Shown one piece after another: positions 48,735 through 56,532 of a stretch of DNA of 64,000 nucleotides. Both the position numbers and the translations under genes were made by a program. This DNA is from Haloplanus salinus (lineage in GTDB: Archaea; Halobacteriota; Halobacteria; Halobacteriales; Haloferacaceae). Every line of letters begins with the position of its first letter. Positions within the stretch are counted from its first letter, which is position 1. The stretch lies in contig NZ_QPHM01000003.1 of the NCBI RefSeq assembly GCF_003336245.1, forward strand, positions 248,001 to 312,000, written 5' to 3'. Under the pieces are notes generated by a model. It had not been told where the DNA came from. It did not search any database and worked only from the letters and a program-made list of their open reading frames with translations.

Positions 48735-49492
48735 CGGTCGAGGCCCTCGTTCGATCCGTTGTCGACGCCGATCGTCCGGCGGTACGTCGTTTCGAACGCC
48801 GCTGCCGACGTTTCGCCGAGGTCGACATCCGCCCGTAGCCGGCCGCGGTCGACGACGAGTGCCCGATCACACCGACCGACTCCCCGGTCGAGGTCGTGAG
48901 TCGTCAGGAGGACGGTCCGGTCGTCGAACCCGTCCAGGATCGTCGCGAGGTCGGCCACGGACCGCTGGTCGAGGCCGGCGTACGGTTCGTCGAGCAAGAG
49001 TACGTCGGGACGGTGAAGGAGCGCGCGGGCAAGCGACAGCCGTTTGCGGAGACCGTGTGAGAACGCCCCGGGGTACTGACTCGTCCGTCCGCCCAGGTTC
49101 ACGGCGTCGAGTACCGCCTCGCAGCGCGCCGCGGGGTCATCGACTCCGTGGAGATCGGCGTGAAATCGGAGGTTCTCGCGCGCGCTGAGGTCGTCGTACA
49201 GCATCGACTCGTGAGTCACGACGCCGACCGTCCGGTGGACGCCGTGGTCACCGGGCACGAGTTCCGCGCCGCCGAGGGTGATGGTTCCGCTCGACGGGCG
49301 GGCGAGCCCAGCGAGCATACGCAGGAGGGTCGACTTGCCGGCCCCGTTCGGGCCGAACAGGCCGACCGTCTCGCCCGGTTCGACGGCGAACGAGACGCCA
49401 TCAACGGCCGTGACCCGACCGTACACCTTCGTCACGTCGTCGGTTCGTACCGCCGACGGCGCCGTGGGATCCGATCGGGCGTCTGCCGTCAT
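48731..49492 (-). CDS. ccmA: Heme ABC transporter ATP-binding protein CcmA
   Basis: A 253-residue ATPase. Walker A is GLFGPNGAGKSTLLRMLAGL. The signature is FSHGLRKRLSLARALLHRPD, with FSHGL in place of LSGGQ. Walker B is VLLLDEPYAGLDQRSVADLA, and the switch His is in VLLTTHDLDRGVGRCD. Short length and position between ccmE and ccmB identify it as CcmA rather than another ABC ATPase. It overlaps both neighbours by four bases. Confidence 0.88.
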   Translation of the reverse strand: MTADARSDPTAPSAVRTDDVTKVYGRVTAVDGVSFAVEPGETVGLFGPNGAGKSTLLRMLAGLARPSSGTITLGGAELVPGDHGVHRTVGVVTHESMLYDDLSARENLRFHADLHGVDDPAARCEAVLDAVNLGGRTSQYPGAFSHGLRKRLSLARALLHRPDVLLLDEPYAGLDQRSVADLATILDGFDDRTVLLTTHDLDRGVGRCDRALVVDRGRLRADVDLGETSAAAFETTYRRTIGVDNGSNEGLDR

Positions 49493-49863
49493 CGAGTGTC
49501 GTCCGGACGCTCGGAGCCCTCGTGGGCACGGACCGAGAGCTGTTTGGCGACGAGTCTGTCACCCTCGACCTGCCCTTTCGCGACGACGATCCGGCCCTCG
49601 GCCATCGTGTCCGGGAGCGTCCCCTCGTAGACGACGGTCATCGAGTGGTTGCCGTCGGTCACCTCGAATGTCGCCGTCCGGCCCCCCGTCTCGAGGTTCT
49701 GCACCGATCCTTCGAGGTTCACCCACTCACCCTCGTACTCGTCCTCGGAGAGTTGTGTCGGACTCACGAACGCGGCGGAGGCGTTCATGCTCGTCGCGCC
49801 CAGCACACCCAGGAGCGCGAGGATTGCCACCGTCGTGACGAGAAGTTTGTTCTTCCGTCGCAC
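49489..49863 (-). CDS. ccmE: Heme chaperone CcmE
   Basis: A 124-residue protein from a GTG at 49863 (RRKNKLLVTTVAILALLGVL anchor). It is followed by a small OB-like beta barrel: WVNLEGSVQNLETGGRTATF, EVTDGNHSMTVVYEGTLPDT, AEGRIVVAKGQVEGDRLVAK. CcmE binds heme covalently through the His of an HxxxY motif near the C-terminus. The equivalent region here is LSVRAHEGSERP: the His is present, but the Tyr position is Glu. Neither a Cys variant nor another His nearby is seen. It is the first gene of the ccmE-ccmA-ccmB operon. About 100 bp upstream lies the broken end of a transposon, so its promoter was nearly lost. Confidence 0.8.
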   Translation of the reverse strand: MRRKNKLLVTTVAILALLGVLGATSMNASAAFVSPTQLSEDEYEGEWVNLEGSVQNLETGGRTATFEVTDGNHSMTVVYEGTLPDTMAEGRIVVAKGQVEGDRLVAKQLSVRAHEGSERPDDTR

Positions 49864-49963
49864 TACGCTCGTATCGTATGCCGGCGCTCTTGATTGTGTC
49901 GGATGGTTTCCGACCGCTGCCGGTGAGAGCCGTGCGTGCCCCGTCCACGACCGTCCGCCAGCC

Positions 49964-51290
49964 ACTCATTGTCGTCGAGATGCAGTTTTCGATCAGTCTC
50001 GTAGCGGTCCGTTCCCTTCTTGAGGGGCCGTTTCGCTTGCGCTTTCTCACTCGTCTGCATCCGCTTCGGGACGACGTAGTACAGCCCGCGCTGGCTGATC
50101 ATCTCAAGGATATGCTGGCTATCGAACTCCCGATCCATCAGCACGTTATCGACATGAACGAGGTTCTCAGCCGAATCAAGCAAGTCCTCAACGATTTCCA
50201 GTCGTGTCTCCCCCTTCTGGACGGGGCGCGCATCAAGCACGAGTGGAACGGCGTTCCCGACCAACTGGACTGTCGCCCACTGATAGGCATACTCGTCGGT
50301 GTTCTCTTTCGTCCCGATAATTTCGCCCTTGTGGCCCGTCCTATCGCCCGTGAAGGGGTCGGCTTCGGTGATATCGATCGCGACGATCCCTGCGCCGAAG
50401 AACTCCTCCGTCCCCGCGACCTCGTCGATGAGTTGCCGAACCGCCTGGCGGTACATCTCGCGAATTTGCTCGATAGAGAGATCACGAATCTGGTCGCAAT
50501 GGCCGTGCCCGAGTGGTGTTCGATCACACGTCGACTCGTGAATGAAGCTCCGAGCGCCCTCGTTGGCGGCCAAGTTCTCACGGAGCCCTAAGTAGGTCTG
50601 TAAGCCCCAGTAAGCGTTCTCGTGAATCTCACAGCCCTCACCTCGATCCAGTGAGAACGCCGGGAAGACTACGTGACTGACGTGGTCCGTAACTGTTGCC
50701 GCTTCGTCAAGGACAGCTTGCTCGTCCAGATCTGATTCGTCCTCTTCGTCACCGTGAGATGGGAGGTGCCGTTCTGGTTCGCGCGGAACGGCGACATCTG
50801 CGTTCTGGACTTTAATGAGTATCGTCCGCGCGGCTGTCTCGACTGTATCGCGAAGCTCGGCAGTGAACCGTTCGTGCCAACTGCGCCACAGCGTCGACTG
50901 GTCCGGGACACTTTCTAATCCCAACTGCTTGCAGAGTGCTGGACGACACTCGAGATACTCGATCAGCGCGGTTTCGTGGGCCCATCTCTGGAGTTCTTTC
51001 AGCAAGAACACGCGAAAGAGCGTGTCTATCTCGTAGCGAGTCGACCCCACGTAGCGGTCGTGGGTGGCGAATCCGAAATACACCAACGGGAGTGCACAGA
51101 CGAAGTTCTCCACCGACTCGTGGCGATTATGCTTGAACCAAGTTTTCGAGACTACCCTAATATCAGACTCCAACCCGTCAAGCGAGCTTCGCTCGTACAA
51201 CGGCGTCGAATCGTACACTGGCCAATCAGCGTGTGGTCGGTCGGCGATCCATCGAAAGACCGTTATGCGAGACTCACGAGCTGCAGCCAC
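49964..51290 (-). pseudogene. IS4-like transposase, 3'-truncated copy
   Basis: The frame matches the transposase at 34545-36221 over its first about 440 residues (DSTPLYERSSLDGLESDIRV; PDQSTLWRSWHERFTAELRD; AGIVAIDITEADPFTGDRTG; VDNVLMDREFDSQHILEMIS). Similarity ends after LHLDDNEW at about 49964. The remaining open frame to 49863 is the leader of ccmE. The third catalytic residue (the YxxRWxIE block) is lost, so the copy is dead. The two copies differ at many positions and are diverged relatives, not a recent duplication. Confidence 0.85.
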
Positions 51291-51371
51291 TACGAGACAC
51301 TGAATGCGACGCGCTCAAAAAACGCCGCTCTGTCGAGGGGTCGTACTGATCGATTGGCTCGCTCTCCTCGC

Positions 51372-51600
51372 TTACGACATCCGTTCTGTATCACTTGGTT
51401 TGTCGTCGGGGACTTCTTTCAGGATGGCGTAGAAGCGCCACTCGTCACCGTAGTCGTGAAAATAACAGATGCGGTCGCACTGTTCGAGAATCCAGCTGTC
51501 GAGCCATTTCACCGATCGTTACCTCACTCGCATTCTCCAATCGCCCGGGGAGAAGTGCTGGACCACCGCCACGCACTTGTTTGTATTCCTGTGGGCACTG
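51372..51600 (-). pseudogene. Frameshifted C-terminal part of a pRiA4b ORF-3-like plasmid protein
   Basis: The minus strand reads YKQVRGGGPALLPGRLENAS and EVTIGEM in one frame, then WLDSWILEQCDRICYFHDYG, DEWRFYAILKEVPDDKPSDT in another, ending at 51372. FHDYGDxWxxxI is the mark of the pRiA4b ORF-3 family of plasmid and IS-passenger proteins. A one-base shift at about 51505-51515 joins the two frames. The 5' part is missing. The same gene end, more decayed, lies next to the other transposase copy. Confidence 0.6.
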
Positions 51601-52209
51601 ATACTTCGAGGAGATCGAGCCGCTTCTCAGATTGATGCACGACCATCAGGATGAATTGCCCGACGACTGGCCCTAACCCCTTCTATAGGAGGCTTATTGA
51701 GCGCTGTCTCCAATAGGAACGGAGTCGTGTCTCGATAGGACGGACTGAGCTGTCATGAGCTGAGAGGTTCAACAAGGCCGTTTTGATGTACGCTTTGTGT
51801 GGAATAGTACCTGAGACGAGCGTAGTCGACAAACCTCGTTCGCAACCTGAGTCCCGGTGATGAGCTGTATTTGTGTGAACTCCCGCTCTGTCGAGCAGGT
51901 CGCCTCGACATCCCACAACAAAACCTGACGGTTCGTCCGTGACTGACTGCCGCCCCGGAACCGCGCTGCAAAAGCGGACGTAATTCATTATATTGTCTTA
52001 TTTTTATGAAAAGATGCGGATAAGACACAATATATATGAACGAATCGGTGCATATATTACGCAATATTAGAAATGTCAAACTGATGGCGGCTGGCACACG
52101 GTGTGGCGTTCCGGTCCCCCGTTTGGCCCGTGGCGGGAGTCGACCCCGCTCGCAGTCGGTCGGGGACCGCTTCGCTGGACGACCGCCCGGCCGTCCTTGA
52201 CGATCAACG
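51601..52209. other. Gene-free stretch upstream of the catabolic cluster
   Basis: About 600 bp without a supportable gene. At 51608-51676 a plus-strand scrap reads YFEEIEPLLRLMHDHQDELP and stops, perhaps the end of a lost zinc-finger gene. The stretch 51985-52075 is strongly AT-rich and includes an inverted repeat (listed separately). It probably carries the promoter for the M20 genes. Confidence 0.4.
51990..52033. promoter_or_regulatory. Inverted repeat in the AT-rich leader of the catabolic cluster
   Basis: ATATTGTCTTAT (51990-52001) and ATAAGACACAATAT (52020-52033) form an inverted repeat with a 2-nt insertion in the right arm and an 18-nt spacer. They lie about 180 bp before the ATG at 52210 in otherwise AT-rich DNA. 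Candidate operator or promoter element for the cluster; no regulator gene is adjacent. Confidence 0.35.
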
Positions 52210-53376
52210 ATGTCACGCCAACACTCGCGGACCGACGACGAACTGACCGCCCTCATCGGCGAACTAGTCTCGCTGGAGACGGAGAACCCCCCCGGTAACG
52301 AGAAGCGGGCCGCGGAGTTCGTTCACGAGTGGCTGACCGACCGCGGTATCGACGCCACACTCGTCGACGAACCGTACGCGGACCGGCCGCAGGTCGCTGC
52401 CCGGGTGGGCGAGGGTAGGCCAACCGTCGTTCTCAACGGTCACATCGACGTCGTCCCGGCCGGTGACCGAGACGAGTGGTCTCATCCGCCCTACGCGGCC
52501 GACGTCGACGACGGACGGCTCTACGGACGCGGCAGTACTGATATGAAAACCGGCGTCGCGGTCGGGATGCGGGCACTCGCCGACCTCGCGGCGGACATCG
52601 ACGACAGTGACCTCCCCGGCTCCGTCGTCTTCCACGCGGCCATCGGGGAGGAGACGGGCGAACCCGGCACGAAGACACTTCTCGAACGGGGGTACGGTGG
52701 CGACTACGGCGTCGTTCTCGAACCGACGGGAATGCGGACCGCGACCAGCGAGAAGGGACTCGCGTGGTACGAGATCACGGTCGCGGGCGATCCCTCCCAC
52801 GCCAGTCGACCCGACCAGGGCGACAACGCGATCACGAACGCTCGGCCGGTACTCGACGCGCTGGAGGCCTACGACGAGGAGATCGCCGACCGCGAGGACG
52901 ACCTCGTCGGGCAGGCCCACGCCACAATCACGAAGCTCGAGGCGGGGACGAAGGAGAACGTCGTGCCGGAGGACGCCGTCATCACGGTCGACCGCCGGTT
53001 CCTCCCCTCGGAGTCGGTCGACGCCATCGACGACGAGATCGACGCCCTGCTCGCAGACGTCGAGGCCGACCACGGGATCGAGACGTCGTGGGAACGCACC
53101 CGGACCTACGAGTCGGCGGCCATCGACGCCGACAGCGACCTCGCGGACGTGTTCCGGACGCAGTCGGCCGAACACGCCGACGTCCCCACGGACCCCTGGG
53201 GCGTGAAGGGTTCGACCGACGTCCGGAACTTCGTCAACGACGCCGACATCGAGGCGATCACGTGGGGGCCGGGTGAACTCGGGCAGGCTCACACCTACGA
53301 CGAGCACGTCGACCTGGCCGCGGCCGCGGTCGGTCTCCGGACGCTGAAGGCGTCGGTTCGGGAGCTTCTGGAGTGA
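52210..53376 (+). CDS. M20-family metallopeptidase/deacylase (ArgE/DapE-like)
   Basis: A 388-residue cytoplasmic enzyme with complete di-zinc M20 motifs. These are VVLNGHIDVVPAGDRDEWSH (His, catalytic Asp), GRGSTDMKTGVAVGMRALAD (bridging Asp), HAAIGEETGEPGTKTLLERG (catalytic and metal Glu), VVLEPTGMRTATSEKGLAWY (metal Glu), and C-terminal GQAHTYDEHVDLAAAA (metal His). The lid domain contains DPSHASRPDQGDNAITNARP. The family cleaves N-acyl amino acids or small peptides; the exact substrate cannot be deduced. It is followed 58 bp later by another M20 gene, with a transporter and amidase after that. Confidence 0.88.
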   Translation: MSRQHSRTDDELTALIGELVSLETENPPGNEKRAAEFVHEWLTDRGIDATLVDEPYADRPQVAARVGEGRPTVVLNGHIDVVPAGDRDEWSHPPYAADVDDGRLYGRGSTDMKTGVAVGMRALADLAADIDDSDLPGSVVFHAAIGEETGEPGTKTLLERGYGGDYGVVLEPTGMRTATSEKGLAWYEITVAGDPSHASRPDQGDNAITNARPVLDALEAYDEEIADREDDLVGQAHATITKLEAGTKENVVPEDAVITVDRRFLPSESVDAIDDEIDALLADVEADHGIETSWERTRTYESAAIDADSDLADVFRTQSAEHADVPTDPWGVKGSTDVRNFVNDADIEAITWGPGELGQAHTYDEHVDLAAAAVGLRTLKASVRELLE

Positions 53377-53434
53377 CGCCGCCCGCGCAGTCACCCGTCG
53401 AGCGGGGACGACCGAGCCACCCCGGAGGTCCGAC

Positions 53435-54727
53435 GTGACCGGGGCGACCGACAGACGGGCGATCTACGACGCGGTCGACGGGCGCGTCGACGAGATGGTC
53501 GCGTTCCTGTGTGATTTCCTCGCTATCGAGACGGAGAACCCTCCGGGCCGGGGGTACCGGGAGGGGGCCGCCTTCCTCGCCGCGGCGATGGACGACCGTG
53601 GGTACGACGTCGAGACGGTGACGGTCCCGGAGAGGGTCGTCGCCGATCACTATCCGGAGCGGAGCGACCACGAGCGGGTAAACGTCCTCGGGCGGAAGGC
53701 AGCCAAGCGGCCGGGTCCCGACGTCCACTTCACCGGCCACTTCGACGTGGTGCCCGCGGGCGAGGACTGGGACCGCGACCCCTACGACCCCGTCGTCGAG
53801 GACGGCCGTGTCTATGGCCGAGGGGCGAGCGACATGAAATCGGGCATCGTCGCGAGCCTCTTCGCCGTCGACGCCCTCGAAGCGGCCGGCGTCGTCCCCC
53901 GTGGGTCGATCACTCAGAGCATGACTGTCGACGAGGAGACGGGCGGGTTCACCGGCCTCGGATACCTCGTCAACGAGGGCTACGTCGACGAGTCAAACAC
54001 CGACTACTGTGTCTACACGGAGTGTTTCGACGCCTCGCGCGTCTGTCTCGGCCACCGCGGCGTCCTGAAGTTCCACGTCACCGCACATGGCGAGACGGCC
54101 CACGGGTGTATGGCCCAGGACGGGACGAACGCGATCACGGCGATGCAGGCTCTCCTCGCCCGCGTCGACGAGTACGAGGACGAACTCCATGACCGGACCT
54201 CGGAGCTTCCGGTCACGCCGCCGGAGTCGCGGCGGGCGGACATCTCGGTGACGATGATCGACGCCGGCTACTCCGAGAACGTCGTCCCCGACCGGTGCCG
54301 GGCGACCTTCTACCGCGTGCTCGTCCCCGACGAAACCGTCGAGGGGGCGCGGGCGGAGGTCGAGACACTGCTCGCGGAGGCCGAGGCGGCGACCGGCGTC
54401 ACGTTCGAGTCCGACGAGATCATGATCGCCGAACCGACCAGCGCGTCCCGGGACTGTACGGTCGCCCGAACGTACGCCAGGGAGGCCGGCGCGTTCTACG
54501 ACGACCCCGAGTTCGTCGTCTCCCCCGGCTCCGACGACCAACGGTTCGTGATCAACGACGCGGGGATCGAGGAATGTATCGTCTACGGCCCGGGCCGCTT
54601 GGAGCAAGCCCACGTCGAGGACGAGTACGTCCCGGTTGACGCCCTCGTGACCGCCACGAAGGTGATGGCGGCCTCGACCGCCGACCTGCTGACCGGGGGC
54701 GGCCTCGGAGAGCCCGTCCCCGACTGA
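53435..54727 (+). CDS. Second M20-family metallopeptidase/deacylase
   Basis: A 430-residue enzyme starting from a GTG at 53435. M20 motifs: DVHFTGHFDVVPAGEDWDRD, YGRGASDMKSGIVASLFAVD, SMTVDEETGGFTGLGYLVNE, CVYTECFDASRVCLGHRGVL, and RLEQAHVEDEYVPVDA. The metal-ligand Glu site reads TECFD, where Glu is kept. It is longer than the first M20 protein by about 40 residues around the N-terminal cap, so the two probably have different substrates. They share an operon; the symporter starts about 160 bp downstream. Confidence 0.88.
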   Translation: MTGATDRRAIYDAVDGRVDEMVAFLCDFLAIETENPPGRGYREGAAFLAAAMDDRGYDVETVTVPERVVADHYPERSDHERVNVLGRKAAKRPGPDVHFTGHFDVVPAGEDWDRDPYDPVVEDGRVYGRGASDMKSGIVASLFAVDALEAAGVVPRGSITQSMTVDEETGGFTGLGYLVNEGYVDESNTDYCVYTECFDASRVCLGHRGVLKFHVTAHGETAHGCMAQDGTNAITAMQALLARVDEYEDELHDRTSELPVTPPESRRADISVTMIDAGYSENVVPDRCRATFYRVLVPDETVEGARAEVETLLAEAEAATGVTFESDEIMIAEPTSASRDCTVARTYAREAGAFYDDPEFVVSPGSDDQRFVINDAGIEECIVYGPGRLEQAHVEDEYVPVDALVTATKVMAASTADLLTGGGLGEPVPD

Positions 54728-54886
54728 CGCTCCGGCGTATTCAATCTCGATAATCAAATACGCGAATAAGTGATTATATTTTGTGAGATACCCTCATTCA
54801 AACAGCATATATGAAAATTTTGACGCAGATTTTGGAATATTGGGCAAAGAACTTATTGTCAGTGATCTATATTGTTCCACTGTACC

Positions 54887-55054
54887 ATGTCAGTGCTCGG
54901 CATGCCGACCGGGATGTTCCTCGTGTTCGTGGCGACGCTCGTCGCCGGGAGCCTCGGAACGGCCCATTACGTAATCGTCCACGTCATCATGGGACAGCCA
55001 GTTGAGGAGAATATCCGCGAGGAGCCGCCCTCGGAGGTCGGTGGCGATGTCTAG
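54887..55054 (+). CDS. Small membrane subunit preceding a sodium:solute symporter
   Basis: A 55-residue protein from the ATG at 54887 (MSVLGMPTGMFLVFVATLVA). One helix with a tail ending NIREEPPSEVGGDV. The stop overlaps the symporter start by 8 bp, so the two are coupled. Small one-helix partners of SSS carriers (for example the DUF4212/DUF3311-type proteins) occur in many prokaryotes, and this is the most likely role. Translation from a TTG or ATG further upstream (54872) is possible. Confidence 0.6.
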   Translation: MSVLGMPTGMFLVFVATLVAGSLGTAHYVIVHVIMGQPVEENIREEPPSEVGGDV

Positions 55055-56531
55055 CCTCGGCCTCGGCGTCCTCCAGACGGGTACCGGCGACGTCAACCCG
55101 GCGTATCTCGGCGTCTTCGTCGTCTACCTGGTTGGCGTCCTCGCCATCGGCGCGTGGGCGTACCTCAAGACGGACGACGTGAGCGACTACTGGGTGTACG
55201 GCAAGGAACTCGGGCCGACGCTGGCGACGTGGTCGTACGTCGCCAACTTCGTGAGCGCGGTGAGCGTGATCGGGTTTGTCGGCTCGGTCTACGGCGGCGG
55301 CTACTCCATCGTCACGGGCATCGTCTTCGGCCTGATGCTCGGCATCAGCGGCCTCTACTTCGTCGTCCACAAGGTCCGTGAACTCAACCACATCACGTTC
55401 CCGGACATCATCGCCGAACTCACCGGGCGGGAGGTCGCGCGGCCGATCACGGGGGGTGTCCTCCTCGCCAACGCGTGGGTCTACCTCATCATGCAACTGG
55501 TCGGGGCGGGACTGCTCGTGACGACCATCACCGGCGTCCCGTACCAGTACATGATCTGGGTGATCGGTGGCGTGTTCATCCTCTACACCGTGATGGGTGG
55601 GCTCGTCAGCGTGGCGTGGACCGATCTCGCCCAGGGGACGCTGATGGTGGCGACGGTCGCCCTCGCGCTCGGGTACATGGTGTTCGACCTCGGCAGCCTC
55701 ACCAGCCTGAACCAGCAGTTCATGGCGCTCGACCCCGCCAACGTCGCGCCGCTCGGCGACGGTGCCTACACCCTCATCGGCGTCGCCGCCTCCATCGTGG
55801 CCTTCTTCGGCACCATCTTCACCTCGCAGGCCACCGTCGTCCGGATCAACGCGACCGACAGCATCAGGACCGCGAAGTTCCACCTCGCGGCCGCCGGGTT
55901 CATCCTCTCGGTGTTCTACGTCATGCTGGTCATGCTCGGTGCCGGCACTACTGTCGGGCTCAACGGCGCGGGGCTGGCCGTCGAGAACGTCGACCGCGCG
56001 TTCCCGGTGCTCATCATGGAGTACGTCCCGACGACTGTCGGGACGATCATTATCGTCGCAATCATGAGCGGCATCCTCTCGACGACCGACACACGGCTCC
56101 ACGCCTGCGGGGTCACCGCCGCCCACGACCTCTACGACTACTTCGTCGACGGCGGCGCTGACGACGAGAAACTCCTGCTCGTCTCCCGCGTCTCGACCGT
56201 CGGCTTCGGGATCGTCGCCACCGCCGCCGCGGTCAACCCCCCGGGCACCATCATCAGCCTCTACAACTGGCGGGCGATCCTGCTGACGAGCGCACTCCTC
56301 GTCCCCGTGTACGTGGCGCTCTACTACCGGGATACGTCCGGCAAGGCGGTTCTGGCCTCCATCGTCCTCGGGGCGCTTAGCGGTCCCGGCTGGAACGCGC
56401 TCGGCGAACCGCTCGGCGCCCCCGCGGCATTCGTGGGCGTCGGGATGGCCATCTTCGGTCTGCTCGTCGGGCGGTACGCCTGGGAGGACACCCCCGCCGC
56501 CTCGCCCGGCGCGGCGCCGAGCGACGACTGA
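55047..56531 (+). CDS. Sodium:solute symporter (SSS family)
   Basis: A 494-residue carrier from the ATG at 55047 with thirteen or so helices. SSS-family marks: AIGAWAYLKTDDVSDYWVYG in the first loop, LATWSYVANFVSAVSVIGFV, and the signature region GGVFILYTVMGGLVSVAWTD, LAQGTLMVATVALALGYMVF. Later it has AIMSGILSTTDTRLHACGVT, with the Na+-binding Ser/Thr pair (SGILSTTD). It imports a small organic solute with sodium. Neighbouring deacylases and an amidase suggest an acylated amino acid, amide or ureide substrate (inference). The opposite strand carries a long spurious open frame. Confidence 0.88.
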   Translation: MSSLGLGVLQTGTGDVNPAYLGVFVVYLVGVLAIGAWAYLKTDDVSDYWVYGKELGPTLATWSYVANFVSAVSVIGFVGSVYGGGYSIVTGIVFGLMLGISGLYFVVHKVRELNHITFPDIIAELTGREVARPITGGVLLANAWVYLIMQLVGAGLLVTTITGVPYQYMIWVIGGVFILYTVMGGLVSVAWTDLAQGTLMVATVALALGYMVFDLGSLTSLNQQFMALDPANVAPLGDGAYTLIGVAASIVAFFGTIFTSQATVVRINATDSIRTAKFHLAAAGFILSVFYVMLVMLGAGTTVGLNGAGLAVENVDRAFPVLIMEYVPTTVGTIIIVAIMSGILSTTDTRLHACGVTAAHDLYDYFVDGGADDEKLLLVSRVSTVGFGIVATAAAVNPPGTIISLYNWRAILLTSALLVPVYVALYYRDTSGKAVLASIVLGALSGPGWNALGEPLGAPAAFVGVGMAIFGLLVGRYAWEDTPAASPGAAPSDD

Positions 56532-56532
56532 C

